NCBI GenBank assembly: GCA_963210315.1
Contig: OY723238.1
Location: forward strand, 2,666,001-2,730,000
Direction of reading: 5' to 3'
Length of the DNA stretch: 64,000 nt
DNA from: Rhynchopus euleeides
Lineage: Eukaryota; Euglenozoa; Diplonemea; Diplonemida; Diplonemidae
Of the stretch, positions 33,683 to 44,136 are shown piece after piece (positions within the stretch are counted from its first letter, which is position 1; the number at the start of each line of letters is the position of its first letter). The position numbers and the translations under genes were made by a program. Below the pieces are notes generated by a model. The model was not told the origin of the DNA, did no database searches, and saw only the letters and a program-made list of their open reading frames with translations.

Positions 33683-35861
33683 ATGGCAGCTGCCGTGCTG
33701 ATATGGCTGTGCGTGGGTGCGACAAAGCAGGCGTGTGACGCAGGCGCCTCCTCGCAGTGTGCCTACTCCCTTGATAACCCGTTGTCGGATGCGCTTTCTG
33801 GCAGGCTGTCGCCTGACGGCACGCTGCTCGCAATGGCAACCAAGGGGGGGACATCCGTGGCCAACATCAAGACGGGGGTCGCAGTGTGGTCTGAGAGCAG
33901 TTCCTCGTGGGTCCAGGATGTCGCATTCTCCCCAGACGGTAGGTACCTGGTGATTGCCGGCGATATGGGGGCAGGAAAGGGTACGAAGGTTGTGGACCTT
34001 GTGGACAAGGTGACAGTGTGGGAGGACACATCGAAGTTTGCATCAACAGTGGACTACTCGCCAGATGGGACGAAGGTGATCAGCGGGCATGCCGACGGGT
34101 CCATCGAAATGTACGACGCGTCCTCTGGTGCAATCCTGAAGACTCTGACCGGGGGTCAGGCGAAGCGTCTGCGCCGCGTGAGGTACTCGCCAGACGGTAC
34201 TCTCATCGTGAGCGCAGTGCTGTATGGCAACACATCGGGGATCTGGGATGCAGCGAGCGGGAACCTGCTGCACACCTTGTCGCATGCGGACCAAGTGTGG
34301 GACGCGCGGGCCAGTCCCGATTCCACACTCGTTGCATCAACCAGCAAAGACGGCACGATTGTGATCTGGAAGGCTGACGGCACCAAGGTGCGTACGTTGA
34401 CTGTGTCGCAGTGGACCGCGTCTCTCGTCTTCTCGGTTGATGGCACACGTCTCTTCGTCGGTGGCTACGCTGTCATCCAGGAGTGGGATGTCAGCACGGG
34501 GACCAAGGTTTCCGCGCTGGACGTTTCACCCCTCGAAGTGGGTCCGTGACCTGAGTCTGTCACCTGATGGCAGCACCATGGTCTCTGCTCTTGATGCTAC
34601 GCCGACCTACCTCGTCTGGGACTTGTCCACGCCTGCACCCGAAACGCCTGCACCACCGACGCCTGCACCTCCAACGCCTGCACCCGAAACGCCTGCGCCA
34701 CCGACTCCTGCACCTGAAACACCTGCACCACCGACGCCTGCACCCGAAACGCCTGCACCTCCAACGCCTGCACCTGAAACGCCTGCACCTCCAACGCCTG
34801 CACCACCGACGCCTGCACCCGAAACGCCTGCACCTCCAACGCCTGCACCTGAAACGCCTGCACCACCGACGCCTGCACCTCCAACGCCTGCACCTGAAAC
34901 ACCTGCACCACCGACTCCTGCACCTTCCACTTGCGAGTCATCTACAGTACGCGGCGTGTGCCGCGTTGGTGCGTCTCGTCGGTGCACCCTGCGTGTCCTG
35001 CATGCGACGCGTGTGCTCAGTGTCGCGCACTCGCCTGACGGGGCGGAGGTGGCAACAGGCGCTGCCGACGGTGTGCTGCGTGTCTTCAGCACTGCGACGG
35101 GGGCCCTGCTGCGCACACTGGGCTGTGTCGACTTTGCGGCGCACGACGTGGCATATTCTCCCGACGGGTTGCGTGTTGCTGCGGGCGGTGCTGGGGGGCG
35201 TGCGGTGGTGTGCAACGCCACGTCGGGTGACCTGCTGCTGCAGCTGGAGGACGGCGGTGCTGCTGCCCGCCCTATTCGGCGGGTGCGATTCTCCGGGGAC
35301 GGGCGGCTGGTTGTGGCTGGCGGTGTGCAGGAGGATGCGACACGTGTTCACCGTGTCGCCGACGGGGGCACTGAGCTGGTCGTGCCCAGACATGCACGCG
35401 AGGTGGGGTTTGTGGCGGGCGGGTCGCAGCTTGCAACCGTGCAGGGGGAGACGAACGAGGCAACGCGCCTGTTCGCAGTGGGAAGCGGGAACCCGGGCAC
35501 AGAAGTGGCGTCGGTGGGGGCGCTGGTGACATCGCTGTCGTTCGCAGGACAGGAGCTCGCACGCGGGATGGACGACGGCACGGTGCGTGTCGGGCGTTGG
35601 GACAGTGGGGACGCGGAACGGCTGCGGCTGGAGCACGGGACGGGGTTCGTGTCGGATGTGCAGCACTCGCCGGACGGGCGCCTGCTGGCTGCTGCGGGGC
35701 GGCACCGGGTGCGCATCTGGGCTGCCAGCAGCGGGGCGCCTGTGGCCAGCCTCCCCGGCCACCTGAGAGCTGTGACACGCATGAGCTTCTCTGCAGACGG
35801 CACGCAGCTGGCAACAGCGGGTGCTGACGAGCTGCTGTTGTGGAATGTGGCAGGCCTTTAG
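33683..35861 (+). pseudogene. Secreted double WD40 protein with TPAP linker, one frameshift
   Basis: The first part (33683-34549) starts with a signal-like segment (MAAAVLIWLCVGATKQAC) and has WD40 repeats with repeated SPDG turns (FSPDGRYL, YSPDGTKV, YSPDGTLI). The second part is in the next frame and continues directly ([13 protein letters not shown]). It then has about 20 pentapeptides [10 protein letters not shown] at 34629-34926 and a second WD40 set ending near [12 protein letters not shown]. Both halves fit together if one base is removed in the C-run at 34529-34532. This may be a sequencing or assembly error, a true frameshift, or a shifted allele. A full protein would have about 725 residues and two propellers outside the cell. 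It is probably functional if the frameshift is an error. Confidence 0.75.
34629..34926 (+). repeat. 15-bp coding minisatellite (TPAP-E/P linker)
   Basis: About 20 tandem copies of ACGCCTGCACC plus CGAA, ACCG or TCCA encode TPAPE or TPAPP, forming an extended, probably O-glycosylated linker between the two propellers. Copy number is likely to vary between alleles. Confidence 0.85.
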
Positions 35862-37903
35862 GCACAGTGCTCCTACGCCGCAAGCCACCCGCTCGGGGTG
35901 AGTTGTGGTTCACCTTCCTTCTGCAGATTCACACCCCCTGTGTGAGAACCTATGGGACCACTGCCCTGACCAACACCTGCAAGGGAAGGCACCCCCTCCC
36001 CCTCCCCCTCGTCCGGCCTCCCTGTCCGGAGGGGTAGCCACGGCGCGTACAAAGACTCTTTACTACTTCGTCAAAGCGAGAAACCGCTCTTTACTGAGTA
36101 ATGACCGTTCCCCAATGTTCTTCCAACTTCCCTCACCAACCCACCCCTGCACCCCAGTTCCGTTCCCTCCTCCTGATACCAGGCCTTTGGGTTGTGCAAG
36201 GCAGGACAGCCCCAGCTGGTTTGTTACAGCCAACCAGCTGGTCGGTCAGCCACACCAACCGCAGACACATGCCAGGGAGTAGCCCCTTGCTGGCATATCT
36301 GCGGTGCCACAGCCTTATGCTTCTTGACGAGGGCAGCCTTTTTGTGTGATGTGCGCTGTGTGTGTTGGGGGCAAGCGGGGCACTTCGGTGCCCTCAAGGT
36401 GATTGGCGTGCCTTGCCCCTGTTCCAACATGCACAGCTGGGATGGGTCTCTCCACACACATCACCGGTGTCTGCGTGTCTCTGCCACGCACGCACGGAGG
36501 GGGTGTGGGAGAGGTCCGTGGCTTCCGGGTGGTTCAGAGCTCTAGCGCAGCTGGGGCAATGACGGACTCCCACAAGCAGAGCGGCGTGCGCTTACCTTTG
36601 GGCTTGAAGGGCAGGTTACTGGCCTGCCCCGACCAGGTGCCACCGACGCTTTCCAAAAAGATTCACGTGTGTGTGTGATTGACGTGGCGCAACTGTCGTT
36701 TTGTTGTTTTTTCTTTGGGGTTCTACAAACCTGCAACCTCGGGCTTGGCACTGTGTCACTGCGGGCACCCTTCTGTGCCTGAAGATACAGACCGTGCCAT
36801 CCCACTACCCCTCCACCGCCGCCTCCACCCCACCCAGCCGTGCATGCCTGTTGCCCGCCGCCTGCAGTGATGCGGCGAGCTCTCTCCTCTCTCCCTTGCA
36901 CCCATGCTGTGCGCTGCACGGTGTGGCGTGCGATGACCACGGCAGCACGGCACACCCTCCCCAGATCGCTTCACCGCTTCTTCCCTATGCGTGTCACCCG
37001 CTCTGCTGCGCGACGGTCTCGCCTGGAACCAGGGGTGCTTGCACAGCCCCTCTGCTCCTTCTGCACATCTGAGCTGTTTGCGGTGAAACCGACGCAATAA
37101 ATCCTTTCTCGTCTTCTGCTCCTTTCATCTCTTCTGGAAGACAGGGCGAGGCCCTGCTCCATAAGCAACCACCACGCATCATCACGAAGCAGTCGTGAGG
37201 CCTTTTTATTGCCTCGCGGCGGGAAGCGAAGCAGGAAGAGGCAGAGACAGACGAAGTCGGGAAGAGCCTGCCCACACTTCCGAACCCCCGCCCCTGTGCA
37301 CCCACAGCCCATATTTGAATGCTGGGTGGGTGATCACCCAACAGATACACCCGTTGCTGCCTTGCCACACCCATTCCCCTTTCTGTTGGTCTGCTTCGGG
37401 TGGCTTAGAAACTCCGGTGCCCGGTGTAGTTTGTCGCTGAGCGTCCCGACGGGAGTTACACCGGCTGCCATTCCCAATCGCAGTGCCGCGAAGACCTTCT
37501 CCGACCTCACACGTCGCACATGATGGCGATGTGAGATGCGGCGAGGAGTTCGTTCAACCCTTGCACCTCCTCCTTGTAGATGCGATACAACCACTTCGTT
37601 CCCAGCGCATGGCGCTTCGGGAAGAACAAGTCCGCGGATGGTCCTGGGCGTGTTGCATTCACCGCCTCCAGGAAGAGCGTTTTCTTCTCCGCTTCGACAC
37701 GTCTTCTACGTGGCTGAACGGGGTTCCGGAACCGAAGAAGAAGCCGAGCTTCCCCAGGCCGCGACAATGGTGTCCAAAGGAGTCCTGCTGAGACGGGGCC
37801 GTCGGGCAGCCATGCCGCATGGCAGTGATCACAAGCACAGGCAAGGTGCCAACAACACATTCCGCATCACAACCTTGCTCCAACACACACCACCACACAG
37901 ACA
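35862..37903. other. Intergenic before the DMFase-like gene
   Basis: Contains the full-length 250-bp dispersed repeat at 36421-36672 with a GGGCAC-TTCG-GTGCCC hairpin just upstream (36378-36393). A minus-strand open frame at about 37507-37860 has some protein-like sequence (GTKWLYRIYKEEVQGLNE) but no recognised domain; it might be a retroelement scrap. No other gene seen. Confidence 0.5.
36360..36672 (+). repeat. Dispersed 250-bp repeat with UUCG hairpin (full copy)
   Basis: 36421-36672 is about 95% identical to 63303-63550 and matches the deleted copy at 17879-18002. Upstream, GGGCACTTCGGTGCCC (36378-36393) forms a six-pair stem with a UUCG tetraloop. A scrap at 28597-28620 keeps this hairpin with a different loop (GGGCACC-TCT-GGTGCCC), preserving the stem. 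I find no clear polymerase III boxes. Confidence 0.65.
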
Positions 37904-40243
37904 ATGCCTGTCTCCAAGGCTGCTGTTCCAGCGGCAAGCCTCATGGGCCTCTGGGTGGTGCTGGCACTGGGGTGCGTCCCAGCCACTGCTGCCACGCGCG
38001 TGTCGGGCATCCGTGTTGTGGAAGACAGCCCCGAGGGCCACGCCGAGTGGGATGCTCTGTGCGCATCGCCCCCTGCCGGCAGCAGCGCTGTGCTGCTGGA
38101 GAACTGCAGGCAGGGGAGCGCAGAATCGGAGTGGGGCATCAACGCTGCAGGCCACTCCACCATCCAAGGCTTTGCCACGCAGCAGAGTGCTAAGCCTGGC
38201 GAGACGCTGCAGCTGAAGGTCAAGTCGACATCCTCCAACTACAGCATCGACATCTACCGTGTAGGGTACTACCGTGGCAAGGGTGCGAGGCGTGTGGCCA
38301 CTTTGGCAGACGTGGTGCCACACGATCAGCCAGAGTGCGACGTGGATGAGGAGACCCTGCTGGTCGACTGTGGTAACTGGCACACCGTTGCGTCGTGGCA
38401 TGTCCCTGCAGACGCAGTTACAGGTGTTTGCTTTGCGCGGCTGACGAGGCGCGACGTGCCGCAGTATTGGCGTACGGATGGAAGTGAGATCCGTGCATCC
38501 CCGAAGTTTGCGAACCCCGACTGGGACCACCGGCAGCCGCCCCCCTGTGGGTATGCAGGTGCCGAGGGGCGGCAGCAGCGCGACTGCCCAGCGATGCAGC
38601 ATGCCTACGGTGCGCTGAAGCAGGGCACCAGTCCAGGCGCGTCGACCTCGCTGCGTGAGATCAAAAACCCTTTTGCGTCGCACGTCTACTTCGTGGTGCG
38701 CGAGGCGGCGCCCGTGGCAGAGATGCTGTTCCAGACCTCAGACCCCACGTGGCACGCCTACAACACATACGGCGCCCCCAACACCTACGGCGTGGCTGCG
38801 CTGGAGCACCACTGGGATCACTTCCCCCTGAAGATCCGTGCCCTGCGGAAGGCGGGGAAGCTCGAGAGGCGCTCCTTCAAGAGGTCGTACAACACCCCCA
38901 TGCTCACGCGCGACACGCGGTCCGTCAACATGCTGTGGGGTGTGGAGTACGCGATGATCCGCTTCCTTGAGAGGCACGGCTACTCCGTGGCCTACCAGTC
39001 GGGCGTGGACACCGACAGGCTGGGGCGGGTGCAGGACCACCGCGTGTTCCTCTCTGTGGGGCACGATGAGTACTGGTCGGAGGGGCAGAGGCGCAACATT
39101 GTGGCGGCACGTGACTCCGGGAAGACGCACCTCGTGTTCCTCAGCGGCAACGAGGCGTACTGGCGCATCCGGTATGAGGATGCAGGGCGCACCATGGCTG
39201 TGTACAAAGAGACGCAGGCCTCCTCGAAGCTGGACCCCGAGCAGGGCGAGTGGACCGGCACCTGGAGGGATGCTGTGCCGCAGAACCCGCTGGGGCCGCA
39301 GCCCGAAAACAGCGTCACAGGCACCATATGGACTGTCAACGCGTGGCGCAGCGATGCGCTGGAGGTGCCGCACCGCTTCTCGCAGCTGCGGTTCTGGAGG
39401 CACTCGCAGGTGCAGCGTGCGGTGGGGGCGGGCCAGAAGGCGGTGCTGATGCGGGGCATCCTGGGGCACGAGTGGGACGAGTCGCTGGATAACGGGCACA
39501 GGCCGCGCGGAGGGGTGCGGCTGTCGGAGACGACGGTGCATAACGTGCAGCATATTTACGATGGGGGCAGCACGTTCGACTCCGGGTCTGCCACACACCA
39601 CCTCATCCTCTACCGTGCCAGCAGCGGTGTGCTTGTTTTCGGGTCGGGCACCGTGCAGTGGCCTTGGGGTCTGGACCCACACCACGACAGCGCAGCAGGC
39701 ATGCCCAACAACATCGAGAACGAATACTCCACACGCATCGCTGAAGACCCGCACTCGCCTGACGCGTCCATCCAGCAGACCACAGTCAACCTGTTCCAGG
39801 ACATGGGGTCCCTGCCGGTGGTGGCGCTGCTGCCTGCGCACCTGACCCTCGGTGAGGCGGGGGCCGACACCAAGCCACCGCAGTGCCGTGTCGAGCGCGT
39901 GTCTGTTTCCAGCATCGAGGGCGTGCCGACCATCACCGCCATCCACGGCAGCGCCTCTGACACAGGCGGCAGGGTTGCCTCTGTCGAGGTGTGCCTGGGC
40001 ACCGGCAGCGATGCCCTCGACAACTGCAAGGTGGTCGAGGGCACGTCGGGTGAAGCGGCACTGCAGTGGACCTACACGCCTGGCAACTGGGACCGCATGC
40101 ACCGCCCGCTGCTTCCCATCGCAGCAGCGTCAGCAGAGGGCCTGGTTGTGGCATGCTTCGCTGTGGACGACTCCCTCAACATCGGAGACGTCTCGGCGCC
40201 GCTGGGTGTGGCCGGCATGGCAGGTCCTGAGGCGGAGCTCTAG
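37904..40243 (+). CDS. Secreted N,N-dimethylformamidase beta-subunit-like protein
   Basis: A 779-residue intronless gene. Residues 1-30 form a signal peptide (LMGLWVVLALGCVPATAA). The remainder follows the bacterial DMFase-beta-like family closely: the early SEWGIN...STIQGFA segment, the beta-sandwich signature YSIDIYRVGYYRGKGAR, DCGNW, LFQTSDPTWHAYNTYG, SGVDTDRLG, then the core VGHDEYWSEGQR and VFLSGNEAYWRIRYE, TGTWRD, GHEWDESLDNGHRP, and FGSGTVQWPWGLD. A C-terminal tail of about 110 residues resembles an Ig-like extension. The catalytic function of these large secreted relatives is not established; hydrolysis of an amide or polymer substrate is only an analogy. The gene is probably horizontally acquired from bacteria, inferred from family distribution. 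The ATG lies 3 nt after CACCACACAG. Confidence 0.85.
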   Translation: MPVSKAAVPAASLMGLWVVLALGCVPATAATRVSGIRVVEDSPEGHAEWDALCASPPAGSSAVLLENCRQGSAESEWGINAAGHSTIQGFATQQSAKPGETLQLKVKSTSSNYSIDIYRVGYYRGKGARRVATLADVVPHDQPECDVDEETLLVDCGNWHTVASWHVPADAVTGVCFARLTRRDVPQYWRTDGSEIRASPKFANPDWDHRQPPPCGYAGAEGRQQRDCPAMQHAYGALKQGTSPGASTSLREIKNPFASHVYFVVREAAPVAEMLFQTSDPTWHAYNTYGAPNTYGVAALEHHWDHFPLKIRALRKAGKLERRSFKRSYNTPMLTRDTRSVNMLWGVEYAMIRFLERHGYSVAYQSGVDTDRLGRVQDHRVFLSVGHDEYWSEGQRRNIVAARDSGKTHLVFLSGNEAYWRIRYEDAGRTMAVYKETQASSKLDPEQGEWTGTWRDAVPQNPLGPQPENSVTGTIWTVNAWRSDALEVPHRFSQLRFWRHSQVQRAVGAGQKAVLMRGILGHEWDESLDNGHRPRGGVRLSETTVHNVQHIYDGGSTFDSGSATHHLILYRASSGVLVFGSGTVQWPWGLDPHHDSAAGMPNNIENEYSTRIAEDPHSPDASIQQTTVNLFQDMGSLPVVALLPAHLTLGEAGADTKPPQCRVERVSVSSIEGVPTITAIHGSASDTGGRVASVEVCLGTGSDALDNCKVVEGTSGEAALQWTYTPGNWDRMHRPLLPIAAASAEGLVVACFAVDDSLNIGDVSAPLGVAGMAGPEAEL

Positions 40244-41075
40244 AGGGAGCTTGGGGGGTGTCAGGTGGGGCCGGGTGTTGGGTGTATCGGTAACTTCTTC
40301 TGGTTTGTGTGCTTTAGATTGTGGATGAGAGAGGCTGCAGATGTGTGTGTGTGGGGGGGGGGGGTGGTGGTGGTGTGGCAAAACATGCGGTTGATGGGGG
40401 AGGTGGGCGTCATCACCATCGGAGGTTTTTTGACCTAGGGTACCCCGAGAGAATGTCACCCCCTCGAGGGCCCAGGGCCGAGGGGGGGGTGACATTCTTC
40501 CCAGCCGCTACACAGGGCAACCGTTGAAGAATGCACCCCCTCTGTACAGGGTGGCCGTTGGAGAGTGTCACCCCCCAAGCGGAGGCCGAGGGGGGGCGAC
40601 ATTCTCTATGGTCACCCAGGGGGTGACCTTCACTCGGGGTACCCTAGGTACGAACGGAGTACAAAATATGGGAGCATTGGCGATACCAATGGTACAGTGG
40701 GCTGGCCAGGAGAATGTCACGACACCAGACCTGTCCCTGGGACCACCAGCTGATGCCGCTGCACCTGTGGCCTCACTGAGGCATCGCCGCAAGATCACGT
40801 GCGGGCATCCCAAAGCAATGCAACAGATGTGGGCTGGTCATGGTGGTGGACGACCCTCTGGAGGTTGTATGCGACAATCTTCGCCCTGCGGGCACCAACG
40901 AGTCATACAAAGCGAGCGTAGCCCAACCCCTCCCCTCTATCCTGTCACCCCCCCCTCTGTGTTTGCTGGTTTCCCTTGTGTGAAGGTACCCAAATCAACA
41001 CATTGCCTTCAGCCAGAATCCCACCTCGGTGCGTGAGGACCGTGGGGTTGTCGTTGAGGGGAAGAGAGGGGAAGG
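40244..41075. other. Intergenic with fold-back element
   Basis: Contains the 217-bp fold-back at 40433-40649 (own entry). The last 45 bp before 41076 are the conserved UBL-WD40 5' flank (GTGCGTGAGGACCGTGGGGT..GAGAGGGGAAGG). No gene. Confidence 0.65.
40433..40649. repeat. 217-bp nested-hairpin element with perfect 17-bp inverted ends
   Basis: ACCTAGGGTACCCCGAG at 40433-40449 is exactly inverted at 40633-40649. Inside are three further hairpins: 40451-40497 (GAATGTCACCCCC...GGGGGTGACATTC), 40561-40605 (GAGAGTGTCACCCCCC...GGGGGGCGACATTCTC) and 40608-40627 (GGTCACCC/GGGGTGACC). No coding. It belongs with 1344-1543 and perhaps 13609-13908 as a non-autonomous fold-back family. Confidence 0.75.
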
Positions 41076-41772
41076 ATGGAAGTGTCAGTGCGCCATGTGG
41101 AGAGCGGGCGGAGCTGTGTCGTCGGTGTTGCGGATGGCGGGACCGTGCTCAGCCTGAAGGCGGATGCGGTCAAGGAGATGTTCGCGGGTTCCATCAACGC
41201 AGACCCACTGTGGACGTCTCGTGTCGGGTGACGAAGATGGGAAGGTGTGTGTGTGGGACTTGGAGGGCACACCAAGTGCCACAGTGCTGGAGGGGCACAG
41301 CAAGCCTGTTTATGGGATTGCAGTGTCAACTACGAGGATCTTCACCGGGTCATCCGACGAGACCATCCGTGTGTATGACATCGGCACCCTCACCCACACC
41401 GACACCCTGTCTGAGCATACGGCTGGTGTGTACCACATCGTCCTGACTCAGGACGAGCAGCACCTGGTGTCGTGCTCTCACGATCAGTCACTGAAGGTGT
41501 GGAGCACAACCACCCTCACCTGTATCCGTTCTGTCGCCCTGTCTGATTTCCCGTATCTGCTCGCCGTATCACAGTCAGGTGATGTTGTGGCAGTGTCCTT
41601 TCCGTACCACACCAAGTTGTTTCACCTCAGCACCTTGGAGTGCTTCGGACAAGTGAGGTCAGATGGTTACAGTGTTGCACTCAGCCCGTGTGGGAGGTGG
41701 GTCTTCACATCAAACAACTTGGTTGTGAATGTGTGTGCTGTGTGTGACGTTCCGGGTGAGGGCAGCACTTAG
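41076..41772 (+). pseudogene. UBL-WD40 pseudogene with internal deletion (family copy 2)
   Basis: It starts like the intact copies (MEVSVRHVESG to AGSINAD), then jumps at about 41206 from the ubiquitin-like segment to the third blade (CGRLVSGDEDGKVCVW), losing roughly 490 bp. The junction shifts frame, so the N-terminal frame stops within a few codons while the downstream WD40 frame stays open to 41772. Blades 4-6 match the copy at 44137 (HSKPVYG, SHDQS, SDFPYLL), but the last blade (FTSNNLVVNVCAVCD) matches 46984. It is a mosaic, with flanks like the intact genes. Confidence 0.85.
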
Positions 41773-42129
41773 GCAACCTCTTCTGCTTGTGTGCTTGCGG
41801 TGCACTGCCTTGCTCGTTGCCTCGCAGCACAGCACCTCCTGACCCTGCTGGTTGGAGGCAGCGTGCACTGCATCTGAGGTGCGACTGCTCAGGATGACAC
41901 AGTGCTTCCAGACTGCCTCTGCCCCCACCCTCCCAAGCCCCTCCAACCCACTTCCGCGCCAACCACCTTGCCACTTGCACTGTGCCGTGTCGCTCTCTGC
42001 TTGCTGGTTCCCCTGTTGTGTGAAGGTGCCCAACCAACACAGCACCTTCACCCACCCAGACCCATGTCAGAAGAGCACGTCTGTGCGTGAGAACCGTGGG
42101 GTTGTCGTTGAGGGGAAGAGAGGGGAAGG
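41773..42129. other. Conserved spacer between UBL-WD40 genes
   Basis: 3' flank repeat (41772-41945), then a C-rich stretch, then the 5' flank repeat (from about 42085). No gene. The same spacer pattern recurs through the array. Confidence 0.75.
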
Positions 42130-43263
42130 ATGGAAGTGTCGGTGCGTCATGTGGAGAGCGGGCGGAGCTGTGTTGTCGGTGTTGCGGATGGCGGGACCGT
42201 GCTCAGCCTGAAGGTGGATGCGGTCAAGGAGATGTTCGCGGGTTCCAGCAACGCAGGCCGCAAGGCTGCAGGGCTGGCGGCACGCATCGAAGGGTGTGAC
42301 GAGGACCTGGACGATGCAGAGCGCGTTGCCAACACGGGTCTCGAGGACGGGGATCGTGTCCAGCTCGTCCGGAGATTGCATGTCATGGCTCCGGCTGCCT
42401 ACAACAGTGGCTGTTTCAGGGCTGTCGTCAACGTCACACTGTCGAGGTGTGGCATTCTGTGTTCAGTGGGATACAGGTCAGGACGCATCACTGTGTTTGA
42501 CACCACGACTGCTGGTGTGGTGGCGCACCTCACACATGGGTCGAGATTTGTAAGCACTGCATTCTCAGTCTGTGGGACGTGGCTGGCAACGTGCTCAGAG
42601 GACAGCACCGTCTGCGTGTGGCTGACAGCAACGTGGGAACAGGTGTGGTGTCTGGAGGAGCACGACACAGCGGTGTTGCGTGCGGCGTGGACACACTGTG
42701 GACGTCTCGTGTCGGGTGACGGAGATGGGAAGGTGTGTGTGTGGGACTTGGAGGGCACACCAAGTGCCACAGTGCTGGAGGGGCACAGCGAGTTTGTATA
42801 TGCGATTTCAGTGTCAACTACGAGGATCTTCACCGGGTCAGGCGACAAGACCATCCGTGTGTATGACATCAGCACCCTCACCCACACCGACACCCTGTCT
42901 GAGCACACGGAAGGTGTGCACCACATCGCCCTAACTCAGGACGAGCAGCACCTGGTGTCGTGCTCTGAAGACCAGTCACTGAAGGTGTGGTGCACAACCA
43001 CCGTCACCTGCCTCCGTACTGTCGCTCTCTCTGATACCCCGTCCCTGCTTGCCGTGTCACAGCCAGGTGATGTTGTGGCAGTCTCCCTTCCCCGCCATGT
43101 CAAGTTGTACAACCTCAACACCTTGAAGTGTTTGGGACAAGCGGAGTCAGATGGTGACGGTGTTGCACTCAGCCCGTGTGGGAGGTGGGTCTTCACACCA
43201 AGCAAGAACCCTTCTGTGTATGTGCGTGCTGTGTGTGACGTTCCGCGTGTGGGCAGCACTTAG
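42130..43263 (+). CDS. Ubiquitin-like/WD40 protein, family copy 3
   Basis: A 377-residue intronless gene, the most divergent intact copy. The ubiquitin-like segment differs from the other copies at a few sites (LKVDAV, SNAGRKA, LEDGDRV). Clustered differences occur at blade positions: SGCFRAVVN, YRSG, GSRFVS, SEDSTV, TAVLRAA, SEFVYAIS, GDK, TEGVHH, SEDQ, SLPRHVKLY and SKNPSVYVR. All seven blades are intact. No signal peptide or membrane segment. By general WD40 knowledge it would bind a protein or peptide, and the ubiquitin-like part may link to ubiquitin or proteasome factors, which is unproven. Confidence 0.82.
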   Translation: MEVSVRHVESGRSCVVGVADGGTVLSLKVDAVKEMFAGSSNAGRKAAGLAARIEGCDEDLDDAERVANTGLEDGDRVQLVRRLHVMAPAAYNSGCFRAVVNVTLSRCGILCSVGYRSGRITVFDTTTAGVVAHLTHGSRFVSTAFSVCGTWLATCSEDSTVCVWLTATWEQVWCLEEHDTAVLRAAWTHCGRLVSGDGDGKVCVWDLEGTPSATVLEGHSEFVYAISVSTTRIFTGSGDKTIRVYDISTLTHTDTLSEHTEGVHHIALTQDEQHLVSCSEDQSLKVWCTTTVTCLRTVALSDTPSLLAVSQPGDVVAVSLPRHVKLYNLNTLKCLGQAESDGDGVALSPCGRWVFTPSKNPSVYVRAVCDVPRVGST

Positions 43264-44136
43264 GCAACCTCTCCTGCTTGTGTGCTTGCGGTGCACTGCC
43301 TTGCTCGTTGCCTCCCAGCACAGTGCATCCTGAAGTCGGATGCAGCGTCCCCCACCTTCTCTCCCCACTTCCGCCCACAGGTGGTGTGTTGCCTGCATTC
43401 CTGTCACTCCATGCCGTATGGTTGTGAAATCGGTCAGGCGGTATTGTCCCCCACCGTCACCTGCACTACATCCGAGGTGCGACTGCTCAGGATGACACAG
43501 TGCTTCCAGACACCCTCTGCCCCCACCCTCCCGAGCCTCCCCGCCCCGAGTGAAGTGAGATCAACGGTGTGCTTCCTTCTGCTTCCCTCCCAACCCCCGG
43601 CTGGGGGGACACCCCTGTCTCGGCATAAAGGACCTTCATCTCTCCCTCTGTCTGTGTCTCCTGTGCTTTAAGTGTGAATATCCCCGGAACGAACATACCC
43701 GCACCTCATCTTTCTCTCCCTCACATCTAACACTCTGCTGGCCGAATTTGTTAGGAAGTTTTTTCCCAGCCTCAGATGGCACCTGTGTGCTCTGCGCTTC
43801 TCTCTTTATCCAAGATAGTCAGCACCCCTCCTGCACATACGGGGCAAGTGCTGTACAGGTTGCTTCCGGTTTGGGTCACCTTGGCACCCCCTCCCCAGAA
43901 GCGCCCGGAAGAAAGCGGGTCCCAGAGGCTTCCAGGAAAACATGGACAGGGCTGAAGTGCCACGATGTGTTGCTCGTACCCCCTCCCGCGTCCCATGATA
44001 TGCAGAGAAACTCGTGGCGGTGACGCCTCACAAGGCTCCTGTCCTGCCCTATCAACACCCACATTCACCCACCCCAGAAGAGCACCTCTGTGTGTGAGGG
44101 CCGTCGGGTTGTCGTTGAGGGGAAGAGAGGGGAACT
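43264..44136. other. UBL-WD40 spacer with interrupted 3' flank
   Basis: The family 3' flank is split here: 43263-43330 and 43463-43545 are separated by about 135 bp of unrelated DNA. The remaining 0.5 kb up to the 5' flank (from 44090) is unique to this spacer. No gene found. Confidence 0.6.
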
